Source: Sapria himalayana (lineage: Eukaryota > Streptophyta > Magnoliopsida > Malpighiales > Rafflesiaceae). Taken from it: a DNA stretch of 64,000 nt. The stretch covers positions 5,001 through 69,000 of the forward strand of contig JAREIK010010166.1 of assembly GCA_029783825.1 (NCBI GenBank). The letters are read 5' to 3'. The notes under the pieces are model-generated. The model was not told where the DNA came from and did no database searches. It saw only the letters and a list, made by a program, of their open reading frames with translations. Of the stretch, positions 54,601-64,000 are shown piece after piece. Position 1 is the stretch's first letter. Every line of letters starts with the position of its first letter. The position numbers and the translations under genes are program-made.

Positions 54601-54769
54601 TTTGTATAGGACCACCATCAAAATCCACACAATGACAACGCATTATATCACAAATGCATGAAGCATGTATACAAATAAGTTTATATACAAATCCAAGCAT
54701 ACCATGGTGATTAAAGAAGAAATTCTGAAATAATAAAAAATAGAATAAAAATGCTTACTCTTCGATTAA

Positions 54770-54987
54770 GCAATCCAAGATAATCGATGAAGAATAAATT
54801 TATAAATGTACCTCAAATCAATAACAAATTAAAATTTAAACCTCGAAATAATTTTTATTGAATCGGCATCGAGAGATAGATGGTGGGATGTGGAGGAATT
54901 TGTCCTGTTAGAGATGCGTCGGCGTCGAAAGAGAGAATGTATATTTTAGGAAAATATTTATATTTTTAATTATTAAAACATTAAATA

Positions 54988-55029
<42 letters not shown>

Positions 55030-56180
55030 CAAAAATACTCATTAATTTTATTTACTATCAAAATTTTTTAAACAAAATTAATGTGCGAGTAGCAAGGTAC
55101 AAATGAAAAACAAATACCTTACAATTTTTTATTATAATATTAATTAATCAATAACTATATAAATAATAAAAAAAATATGGTTTGCCTTAAAAAATATCAA
55201 ATAGGTACAAAATTAACAAACTTCATATAATAAGACATAAATGAAAAGATGATTTGTCTTCTAGGAACTCTCCTAAAAGTTATAAAATACTCTTAATGTT
55301 AAAAAACATATAAAAATTTATACTTTATGGTTATAAATATTTAAGAATTCATATTAATTTTTATAAAGATAATATGAAATAATTTTAAACACACAAAATT
55401 TCATATTATTTGATACCTTTAATAATTTTTAAAATTCAAAAAATTACTAAAGTGAGAAGATAATTAAAAAAAGTAATATTTATTATTTTAATAAATACTT
55501 AATTTTAAAAGCTAATTTTAAAAATATTACTCAATTGTTTAATTTTTATAAATTTTAGTAGGATTAAACATCTATATATTTATTTATAATTATTATTTTA
55601 TTTTTTTTAACTTTATTGAAAAAATTATATTTTTATTATATTTCAAGATTTTTAAATTTTGTATTATTTATTTTTTTAAAAGTTTTCTATAATCATAAAT
55701 TTTTTTAATACTTATAATAATATTAATATTTACTAGTTTATTCATCATTTCATATATTTTTGAAAATATTTTTTATTTTATCATACTATGAATTAATTTA
55801 CATTTAAATTAGTAGAAATTTTAATGTATGTTAATTTAATTTTTTAAATATCAAAAAATTATTATACTTATTGAATTAATTTTTTAATATTACTTTAATT
55901 TAAATTATTTAGTTTCTTAATTAAAAACTTTACAAAAGTTTTTGTATAATTTTAAAAAAATTAATACATCATAAAAATAGTTATCTTAGTCCTTATTAAT
56001 ATACTTTTTTTTATTTTTATATATTTTAAATTAATTATTTATAATATCATTTTTTATGATTTTAAGAGGAGAATGTATCTTTAAAGGATTGCTCATTTAT
56101 ATACCATTAGCATACATTTAATAAAAAAAAATTAAATAAAATATTAAAACTAATAATAAATTAAAAAAATTTAAATAATT
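54770..56180 (-). repeat. A2 5' conserved AT-rich arm (inverted copy of 12.56-13.93 kb)
   Basis: Matches the A1 arm in reverse complement along its length. It contains an AT run at about 54992-55025 absent from A1, and an extra low-AT patch at 54.86-54.95 kb (GGCGTCGAAAGAGAGAATG). Confidence 0.78.
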
Positions 56181-57350
56181 AAAAATTTGCTAGAGAAATT
56201 CTGTCGCTAAAATTCGTTGCTATATTAAGTATGTAATTAGCGAGGGAAATTTCGTCGCTAAATCCATAGCTATAATTTCAGGATGTAATTAGCTAGGAAA
56301 TTACGTTGCTAAAATCCGTCGCTATGTTTAGTATATAATTAGGTAGGGAATTCCATAGCTGAAATCCATCGATATATTAATGATGTAATTAGCTAGGAAA
56401 ATTCAGTCGCTAAATCTCTCGTTAAATTCTGGATTTAAATAGCTAAGGAAATTCCATCGCTAAATGTATTGGTAATTTCCAGATTTTATTAGCTAGGGGA
56501 ATTCTGTCGCTAAATCCGTCATTAATTTTTGGACTTTATTAACTATGAAAATTTTGTCTTTAAATACATTGCTAAATTCTGGATTTTATTAGCTAGGAAA
56601 ATTCAGTCGCTAAATCCATCGTTAATTTCATATTTTATTAGCTAGGGAAATTCCGTTGCTAAATCCGTCGCTAAATCTGTCGCTAATTTTAATATTTCAT
56701 TAGCTAGGAAAATTCTGTCACTAAATCGGTCGCTAATTTCCATATTTTATTAGCTAGGGAAATTCTGTTGCTAAATCCGTCACTATATTCATGGGTTTAT
56801 TAGCAAGTAAAATTCCATCACTTAATCAGTCGCTAAATTCTGGATTTTATTAGCTAGGAAAACTCAGTCGCTAAATCCGTTGCTAAATTCCGGATTTTAA
56901 TTGCTAGGAAAATTCCGTTGCTAACTCCGTCGTTAATTTTTTTATTTTATTAGCTTGGGCAATTTCATCGCTAAATTCATCGCTAAATTCAGGATTATAA
57001 TAGATAGAGAAATTCCGTCACTAAATCAATCGCTAATTTCAGTCTTTCATTAGCTAGGGAAATTTTGCCGCTAATTTCTGTATTTTAATAGCTAGGAAAA
57101 TTCTATCGCTAAAATCCTCACTTTTCTTGAGTGAAATTTACGAAAAATTTCCGTCGCTATATTCGTCGCTAAATCCCCCACTTTTCTTGATCGGAATTTA
57201 CTAAAAATTATCCGTTGCTAATCCGTTGCTATTTTTTTTTCAAAGAAAAATCATTAATCCCTTGTTATTCCCTAGCAAATCCCTCGCAATTTAGCTAGGG
57301 ATTGATTCCTAACTAAAATTTCCTAGCTAAATCGATATTTTCTTGTAGTG
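56180..57350 (-). repeat. A2 5' terminus with about 17 subterminal repeat units
   Basis: The unit TTAGCTAGGGAAATTCCGTC-GCTAAATCCGTCGCTAA-TTTCNGGATTTTA recurs about every 50-60 bp from 56.19 to 57.11 kb. It is followed by AGCTAGGGATTGATTCCTAA and the terminus TTTTCTTGTAGTG ending at 57350. A1 has only a few units. Confidence 0.9.
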
Positions 57351-57620
57351 TGAGAAGTATCAAAAACAATTTTTAAAAAAATACTTGTTTACTTCTTTAA
57401 AGTAAGCATCATGATAGAGGAGCTCTATGAAGACTCTGAAATGACAATGATAATTGATTTGTCTCCCTCAATACCAAATAATACTCTCATTCAGAGATAA
57501 AACTACTAATATTTCTCTATGATATATCATTTCTTCATATGATAAATACATTATAGAGATAATCTCTTGTGTATGCATACAAACATCATATTTCACATCA
57601 TTATTCTCTTAGTTGCACAT
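57351..57620. other. Flank of A2, nothing recognised
   Basis: Unremarkable sequence directly outside the A2 5' end. It is not GATA repeat, unlike the flank at the other end. Confidence 0.5.
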
Positions 57621-57718
57621 TTATATTAAAGTATAAACTTTTATATATAATGGCATATGATTATATAAATTTATAATTGTTTAGATATATGTGTTTAAAA
57701 TATTTTTATAAATGTTAC

Positions 57719-57752
<34 letters not shown>

Positions 57753-58150
57753 AACACTTTTATAAATATTATATAGTATATATATCACAATTATATAAAT
57801 ATTATAAATATTATATATTTATATAAAAATTTATATGTTATATAAATGTTTATAAATATGTATAAACATTTTATATGTTATATAAATGTTATATAAACAA
57901 TTATATAAATGTATAGTGTTACGTAAATGTTGTATAAATAATTATAAACATTTATACATATGTATAAATATTTATATATAATATTATATGTTTATATAAA
58001 CACATCAATGTTTATATATAAGTTATACATTTATATATATATTATATTAGAGCATAAACATTTATATATAATGTCATATGATTATAAAAATGTTTAAATG
58101 TTTATATATAATGTTGTGTTTATAATATTTATATAAATATTATATTGCTA
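57620..58150. repeat. AT-rich repeats, inverted relatives of 1.8-2.4 kb
   Basis: Contains TATAATGGCATATGATTATA near 57.65 kb and TATAATGTCATATGATTATA near 58.06 kb, reverse complements of the 1.8-2.4 kb motif, plus AT and GT dinucleotide runs at about 57718-57752. Confidence 0.65.
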
Positions 58151-60130
58151 CAAATCAGGCATACTATTTTCTAAAATATTATACCTCTCATGCTATAGTG
58201 TTTTATAAATAGATTTTTTTTGTTATTTTTTATTTTTTTTCAAATTATGAAATATATAGGAGGAATAAAAGTATTTTTTGAGTTTACTAGAAGTAGAAAT
58301 ATTTTATTTTGATATATTTTTTAATATGAATATTTACTTATTTAGGTATTTTTTAAAAAAAATATTATTTTAATACACCATTTCATAATTTCCCTATGTC
58401 TAATAACATCTAAGAACAATAAAAAAAATATTTTCAAATAAAATTAAACTAGCAAAAAGAAAAAAGAATATACTAATCAGTATCACCATGAGTAGGTCAT
58501 ATTTTATATTTAATTGAGGATGGTATATTTTTTTTACATGAAAAAAATTAATTTTTTCTTTAATTTTATCAAAATAAAAGAGATTGTGAAAAAAAAAACA
58601 TGAACAATATCAAATTTAATGAATTTGATTTTATCGAGATTATACAATATCAACAATCCTTTCACGAATTATGAATATTCTTGATTATATGAGTATTCTA
58701 ATTTGAGTTGGACATATGTTTTAAGCAAAAAATTAATAATTTATATAATTTTTAAAATATAATCTTTAAATATTATCTCTTGATAAAATAAAAATTTATT
58801 ATATTTTAACATTACACAAAATCAACTTGACAATTCAAGTAGCACAACCTAAGTAGGTATTCACTTGTAAATTAAGCAACATATATCTTGGTAGAGTATT
58901 TTCAGCCTACTAAATCAATGTGAGCAACCAAACTTTCCGTGATATTAGTTTTTACTAACTTAATTGCCAATTAAAGTAATAAATATTTTGGCTTTACACA
59001 ACATATCATCTCTAACACATGTACAATAAAGAATCAAAACTTATATTACTTGTAAACACTTTTGAAACATACACCAGAAAATATATGATTTGTTTTTAAT
59101 TAAATTATTCATGAATAAATTGAACATATTGTATTAAACAATAATTTAAACAATTAAATTTAAGAGAATACTGACATTTCATCCTATGCATTATTTGTGA
59201 TCAGCTAGCATTCATAAAAATTTTATATAATCCTAATATCAATTTTTTCTAATTTAAGATTTGTATTTATGTTGTATGTATGCCAACTTGAATGGATATT
59301 GAGATTATAGTTAAATTGTTTTTTATAGTTTATAGTGTTGTACATAAAGGTTCACCAACCTATTTCTAATTTTTAAATATCTATAACCTAATTTATGCAT
59401 ATTTTATTTAAAACATTTACATTCAAACAGGTGGTAGAACTAACAATGCTTGTATCATTTACCATGGAAAAATAAGCTGCTGCTATCAGCCCAACACCAA
59501 CACCCTTAACTTCTTGTGTTACAAAAGTAATATGAAATCAAACTTTAGTTTAAAAATGAAAGATATACAAAAAGTAGACGCTTAATCACACTAACCTTGG
59601 TCAAAAGAAAAGTTGCCCATGAAGCAAATGCAAAAAATATTAGGTGTAGTGAATAAACTAATAGGTTCAAAGGATATAGGAAAATTGAACAAACTCAGTA
59701 TCTTGGTATAATAGGTAATCAACATGTAATTATAGTTTTGAGTAGGTATGACTTGACTTGATTATTTTATTATAGACGACTTTAATTATTAGATCATTAT
59801 AAATTAAATGACACAACTCGTTGATTAGAAGACTTTGTAGAGTAATTGCTTATAATAATATCTTGTATTTTATCTTTATTATTGATTTATATAATCTTAG
59901 TGTTTTTTATTGGTACATTTTTATAAAATAAAAAAAATTATTTTTTTTAATATTATTGAGATCTATTATTGAATACGTAGAAATCAAAGAGAAGAAGAAT
60001 AGTCATGATACTTAATATGAAAAATACATATAAACAATACTCCTATATAATAGATAAATGCTACTGACGTAGTCTATATGTTATGAGTTTTCATCAACAT
60101 AACATAACAAAAAAATAATAATGTAATAAG
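58151..60130. other. AT-rich spacer, nothing recognised
   Basis: No coding, RNA or terminal-repeat signal that I can support. Confidence 0.5.
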
Positions 60131-60134
60131 CTAA

Positions 60135-60400
60135 AATAGAGGTGGCAAATAGGTCATACCAGACCAACATGATCTATTTTTTTGAGGCTCAACTAGACCA
60201 CAATGTGGTGTCGAGCACATCAAGCTTTTTAGCATGGGACATGTCGTGCTAGCTCGACAAAAAACAAAGGTGTCTGGCACGGCTCGTTGTCCTTGGGTAG
60301 AATGGAACTCGTTAGATTGGTTTTGGCTCAGGTTAAAAATTAACATGTGGCTAACTCATGCTAGCTTGGGCTTGTTTTAACTAGGATCTATCCTCTCACC
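60135..60400. mobile_element. Possible hAT-type element terminus
   Basis: Begins TAGAGGTGGCAAATAGGTC, resembling the AGAGGTGGCAAA ends of many plant hAT elements, and continues with a low-AT region (GTGTCTGGCACGGCTCG) that recalls the CACGGC-rich subterminal DNA of such elements. The opposite end and an 8-bp duplication were not found. The 71-codon frame on - here is probably not a gene. Confidence 0.4.
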
Positions 60401-61757
60401 TCTTGGCTACTTCCTATATCTATATATATTTATTTGAGAAGAAAAAAATAAAAATAATATTATGAAAATTTATAATTTATTAATACTTAAACCACACTAT
60501 AAATGATTATCAATGTAAAAAAGTATATTAAAAATATATACAAGTCTAAAAATGTAAATATAAATACTTATAAAAAGTACAATAAAAAGATTATAAAATA
60601 AAATATATGATAGGGTAGAGTTAGTGTTATAATATCACATGGGTTGGTTTGAATTATCACATATATAAGTTTTGGTTTCATTATTTTTGTATATGTCTTA
60701 AGATTTTATCTTAAACACTCATTCATGATTTCTCCTAATTATTTAAGCATGATAAAGATTCAATAATGTTTGATTATAACCCAGTCTTTCTATCTAAAAT
60801 TATATTCATAATAAAAAAATTTGATGTTATACTAGATATCTGAGGAGTTAGTATATCATGTACAAATATCATCTAGAATTAAAGGAAAAAAGTGTATTTG
60901 TATAATTTTTACCTATTAAATTTATTAATTTTTTTTGTAATTATTAGATAAGATGAAATAGTAACTAATATTCAAATATCTTGATAACTTATTCCTATTT
61001 AGATGACTTTTTATCAATTGTCTTTAGCTAACTGAATGAAAAAATTAATCTTCAAATATGATATTGATCTCCATACTTAGATAATAACTAAAAATATCAT
61101 ATTTATTTTTATGATATTTAAATAAATTATATAATTATTCTTAAATTTTATTTTAAAGTTTTTATAGTCAATTTATGAAAAGTGATATAAATTTGATTAT
61201 ATTATTATTATTTTGATCTTAATCCTATGATTTATTTAAGCAATTAAATAGTAAAGAAATAAAATAAAAGATTAATATTTAAAATATTTTTTTTATTTTA
61301 ATTGTCTTCAAAAATTAATATTTTTTATATTTGTTAAATATATTATCATATTGCATATATACCCAAGTATAATGTATGAGCATTTGTAGATGAATTCATA
61401 TTCATCATATTATAGAAGATTATTATAAATTTTAGTAAGTAAAATCTCATGTCTAGTATGAGTCATTGATTATTATTTTATTAATTTTTTTTCTTAACAT
61501 AGTCAGATATTTTATAATGATAATTAACACATAATTATATAATTAGATATCTATGATTTCAATAATGCTTGATATTTAGTTGAAATTTCTTCTTTTTTGC
61601 ATATAAACTTACATAGTCTATTAACATTTATATTTTATTATATATTCTAATATTTTAATATATTTTGTATATGTTTTGATGTGCGAGGTTATTTTTTATG
61701 TTGTTTTATACTATTAAATTTATTATATGATACATATCTCAAACGTGAAAAATCTCA
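60401..61757. other. AT-rich spacer, nothing recognised
   Basis: AT-rich DNA without a recognisable feature. Confidence 0.5.
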
Positions 61758-61823
61758 CACTACAAGAAAATATCGATATAGCTAGGGAATTATCCCTAGC
61801 TAAATGTGATTTTTCTTGTAGTG
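61758..61823. mobile_element. 66-bp minimal CACTA-derived hairpin
   Basis: Runs from CACTACAAGAAAATATCG to TGATTTTTCTTGTAGTG with only GCTAGGGAATTATCCCTAGC and a few bases between. The left end matches the A2 5' end type and the right end resembles the 3' end type (GATTTTTCTTGTAGTG). The outside bases TCA and AAT do not form a duplication. It abuts a copia gene fragment. Confidence 0.85.
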
Positions 61824-62335
61824 AATGTGCCGTTGTCTGATCCTATATTATGTCATACTATTGTTGGGAGCTTAACATATCTTACTATTACTCATCTTGA
61901 TATTGCTTATATTGTTCATGCAGTTGATTTTTTGCATTCTCTATAAGAAATAATAATCTATTTCTCTATCTTCAATTAAAGCAGAGTATTATGCTACGAT
62001 ATTTACTACAATAGAAATTATGTGTGGTTATGTTGGTTATTTGCAAATATGAGAGTATTGCTTTCTCACTCAATTATTATATATTATGATTACAAGAGTG
62101 TTATTCAAATTATTCATAAATTAGTCATGAATGAATGAATCACACACATTAAAATTGATTGTCATATTACACATTATCATCTCAAGTATGACACTATCAC
62201 TTTGTTTTTTTTTTGTTTTTTTTCTTCCTTATCGCTTGTAGATTTCTTTATTAAGTTGTGTTCAAATTTTAATTCTCATTTTCTAGTTGACAAACTATCA
62301 ATGCTTATAATTGGTGCATCATGAGTTTGAGGGGA
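61824..62335 (+). pseudogene. Ty1-copia RT/RNase H end fragment with polypurine tract
   Basis: Reads PLSDPILCHTIVGSLTYLTI then THLDIAYIVHAV (61830-61925), matching the copia block after the reverse transcriptase, then, after an internal loss of roughly 65 residues, SLSSIKAEYYATIF (from about 61960) and, across frameshifts, SVIQIIHKLVMNESHTLKI (about 62098-62160). The tail LVDKLSML near 62286 and a polypurine tract GAGTTTGAGGGGA (62323-62335) end the internal region. Stops and frameshifts show decay. Confidence 0.85.
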
Positions 62336-62345
62336 TGCTAAATAA

Positions 62346-62408
<63 letters not shown>

Positions 62409-62628
62409 TGTTTGTTTAATATGGACCTAGTATTTTGAAGAAATAGTCTTCTGGGTGGTTAATCTAATTAATATCTTGTATTTAAGAAGTTGAATTACTC
62501 CACTTGTAGTATACATGAATAGATGATTATGTGTAATTAATAAAATGAAAAAAATTAAATCATAAATCATTATGTTCAATTTTCAGTTTTTCACACAAAT
62601 CACTTATGTTGCTAGGTCGACACAGTTT
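62336..62628 (+). repeat. Putative 3' LTR of the copia fragment
   Basis: Starts TGCTAAATAACTC directly after the polypurine tract, contains a long AT run (62351-62402), TTGTTTGTTTGTTT and a TAATAAAATG polyadenylation-like signal near 62538. The 3' end, about 62628 (GTCGACACA), is a guess; no second LTR is in the window. Confidence 0.55.
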
Positions 62629-62700
62629 TGCATGTTTTCCCTCTTTAACTTTCCATTGAGTCCCCATCGGCAAAGTTCCAACACCAGTCTAAGTCTATAA

Positions 62701-63040
62701 ATGGATAGGCGACAAGCTAGTGATGATGGCGGCCACTTTTGGAGTGGTCCAGCAACCTGGGCCAAGGAAAGTCAACTGGAGGCTAGTGCAATCAACAATG
62801 GTCTCCCAAAAATCCACTGTATTAGAATCAATTAATGACAACGATGATATAAGTGATGATAGTTATAGCAAGGCTAATGCCGAAGATGAGGAATACCTTG
62901 GAAGCCTATTTAGCAAGGGAAGATCCCGCAAGAGACAGTCTGCTCCTCAATATAAAGCCTCTAAAAAGGTTCATTCACTATCATATGATTTTCGCATGGG
63001 TTTTGCATGTATTTCAACAAAAAGGATCCTGCTGCTCTAA
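62701..63040 (+). other. Coding-like segment, unidentified
   Basis: A low-AT patch. From 62720 one frame is open and reads ATFGVVQQPGPRKVNWRLVQ, then an acidic DNDDISDDSYSKANAEDEEY and a basic SKGRSRKRQSAPQYKASKK. An ATG at 62701 opens another frame (MDRRQASDDGGHFWSGPATW). The acidic-basic pattern resembles nuclear proteins. The change of best frame suggests a frameshifted or partial exon. I do not recognise the gene. Confidence 0.4.
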
Positions 63041-63178
63041 AATATTTAAGCTTTCATGTCTAGAACAATGTAGCTGTTAATGGAAAATTGCAGCAACTTT
63101 GTTTTTTTGACCTGAAACACCTAAACATAATTTTGTTATATGGGACCTATGACCATGACAGCTAGTTGAGGATAATTT

Positions 63179-63284
63179 ATATATATAGTGACTATTATAC
63201 GGATAAATATTTTTATCCGTATAATATATAAAAATTATGTATGACATGCGTCACTATATATAAAATATATATAGTGACGCATGA
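63179..63284. repeat. Two adjacent palindromes
   Basis: 63195-63224 is TTATACGGATAAA-TATT-TTATCCGTATAA, near perfect. 63245-63283 is CATGCGTCACTATATATA and its complement around AAA. The phrase TATATATAGTGAC also occurs just before the first palindrome, so the block could be a small MITE with AGTGAC...GTCACT ends. Confidence 0.8.
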
Positions 63285-63302
63285 TGGCAGGCGCCTTTGA
63301 CT

Positions 63303-63381
63303 TATAGATAGATAGATGGTTAGATAAGAAGATAGACTATAATACGGATAAATAGATACACATATAAATATAAATAAATAA

Positions 63382-63427
<46 letters not shown>

Positions 63428-64000
63428 TGACTTATAGATTAATGATAGAAATATAGTTACATAGTTAGAAAGATAGATAGATCGATAGATAAATATAAAG
63501 ATAGATAGATATATTGATTAATAGATAAAAAGATAGATTGAAAGATAGATAAACTTTTAGATAGATATTTAGATAGACATATAAATAGAAAGGTAGATAG
63601 GCATATAGATAGATATTTAACTGATAGATAGATAGATAGAAAAATAGATATATAAATAGATTGGAAGTTAGTTAGATACATAGATAGATAGATAGTTAGG
63701 CAGATAAAAAAATAGATTGATTGACAGATAGATAAAAACATATTTATATTGTTAGAAAAATATATAGATAGAAAGTTAATTAGATAGCTAGATAGATAGA
63801 TAAATATACAAATAAATATATAGATAGATAGATTCATAGATAGACAGATATAAAAATATAGAAATAGTTAGATAGATAGATTGATTGATTGATTGACAAA
63901 TAAATAAATAATAGATAGTTAATAGATAGATAGACATCTATATAGATAACATATCCATAGATAAATAGATAGATAAATAGATAGATGGATAGATAGTTAA
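63303..64000. repeat. GATA tetranucleotide array with (CA)n, to the window edge
   Basis: Degenerate GATA repeats on the same strand as the 6-12 kb array. A CA run of about 40 bp lies at 63384-63424. The word CTTTGACTTATAGAT occurs at both 63295 and 63425, framing the first part. Open frames here are artefacts. Confidence 0.94.

Larger units (their letters stand above)
26123..57350 (-). mobile_element. CACTA element A2, 31.2 kb, with tnp2 and Transposase_24
   Basis: Read on -, the 5' end is at 57350 (plus-strand ...TTTTCTTGTAGTG) and the 3' end at 26123 (CACTACAAGAAAAATCCC). The order is subterminal repeats, AT arm, tandem array, tnp2, Transposase_24, 3' region, TBL gene fragment, then terminus. 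A 6.06 kb CACTA element (N1) is nested inside. The three bases outside (AAG left, TGA right) do not match, so either the pair is not one insertion product or a flank has been rearranged. The pairing rests on orientation and on end types matching A1. Confidence 0.65.

Noticed and set aside
56180..57110. CRISPR-like array
   Set aside because: The repeats have no unique spacers of constant length, diverge from each other, and belong to the subterminal region of a plant transposon.
60131..60346. 71-codon gene on -
   Set aside because: It overlaps a probable hAT-type subterminal region; there is no recognisable domain.

Overview
This window is nuclear DNA of a flowering plant. Three things point there: CACTA (En/Spm) transposons with tnp2 and Transposase_24 genes, Ty1-copia remnants, and intron-bearing fragments of plant genes (an Enhancer-of-polycomb-like gene, a trichome-birefringence-like gene) together with an inserted piece of plant mitochondrial DNA carrying nad4L. 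The DNA is extremely AT-rich. I cannot name the species. I see no intact host gene. Essentially everything recognisable is transposon, decayed gene or simple repeat.

Layout. 1-1490 is a degenerate CTAT tetranucleotide array. 1.8-3.84 kb holds AT-rich tandem arrays that lead into a broken CACTA transposase (tnp2) on + at 3.88-5.54 kb. A lone CACTA 5' terminus (5602-6040) follows, then a roughly 5.9 kb GATA array (6041-11932).

Two large CACTA elements of one family fill most of the rest. Element A1 (11933-25283, + orientation) sits inside the GATA array and is flanked by the 3-bp duplication ATA. The GATA array resumes on its right (25287-26122). A1 has a 5' terminus with TTAGCTAGGGA-type subterminal repeats, a conserved AT-rich arm, a tandem array of roughly 575-640 bp units, then cargo instead of transposase: exons of an Enhancer-of-polycomb-like gene (one 51-bp exon present three times in tandem), a copia remnant, a mitochondrial nad4L insert, and the 3' terminus.

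Element A2 (57350 back to 26123, - orientation) is the tail-to-tail relative. Read from its 5' end at 57350 it has the same subterminal repeats, the same arm, the same tandem array, a decayed tnp2, a decayed Transposase_24 gene, a low-complexity NNC repeat, a captured fragment of a TBL (PMR5N/PC-esterase) gene, and the 3' terminus at 26123. A separate 6.06 kb CACTA element, N1 (32232-38290, TTT duplication), is nested inside A2 and carries a DUF8039 plus Ulp1-type cysteine protease gene.

57.35-64 kb is flank: AT-rich spacers, a possible hAT terminus near 60.14 kb, a 66-bp minimal CACTA-derived hairpin (61758-61823) next to a copia RNase H fragment with its polypurine tract and LTR start, a coding-like stretch at 62.7-63.0 kb, nested palindromes, and another GATA array to the end.

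The genes do not form a host pathway. The unifying logic is mobile: tnp2 and Transposase_24 would mobilise the family, A1 and A2 have each picked up host gene pieces at the DNA level (introns kept), and later insertions (copia, mtDNA, N1) are nested in them. All protein calls are from reading translations by eye; none was checked against a database.
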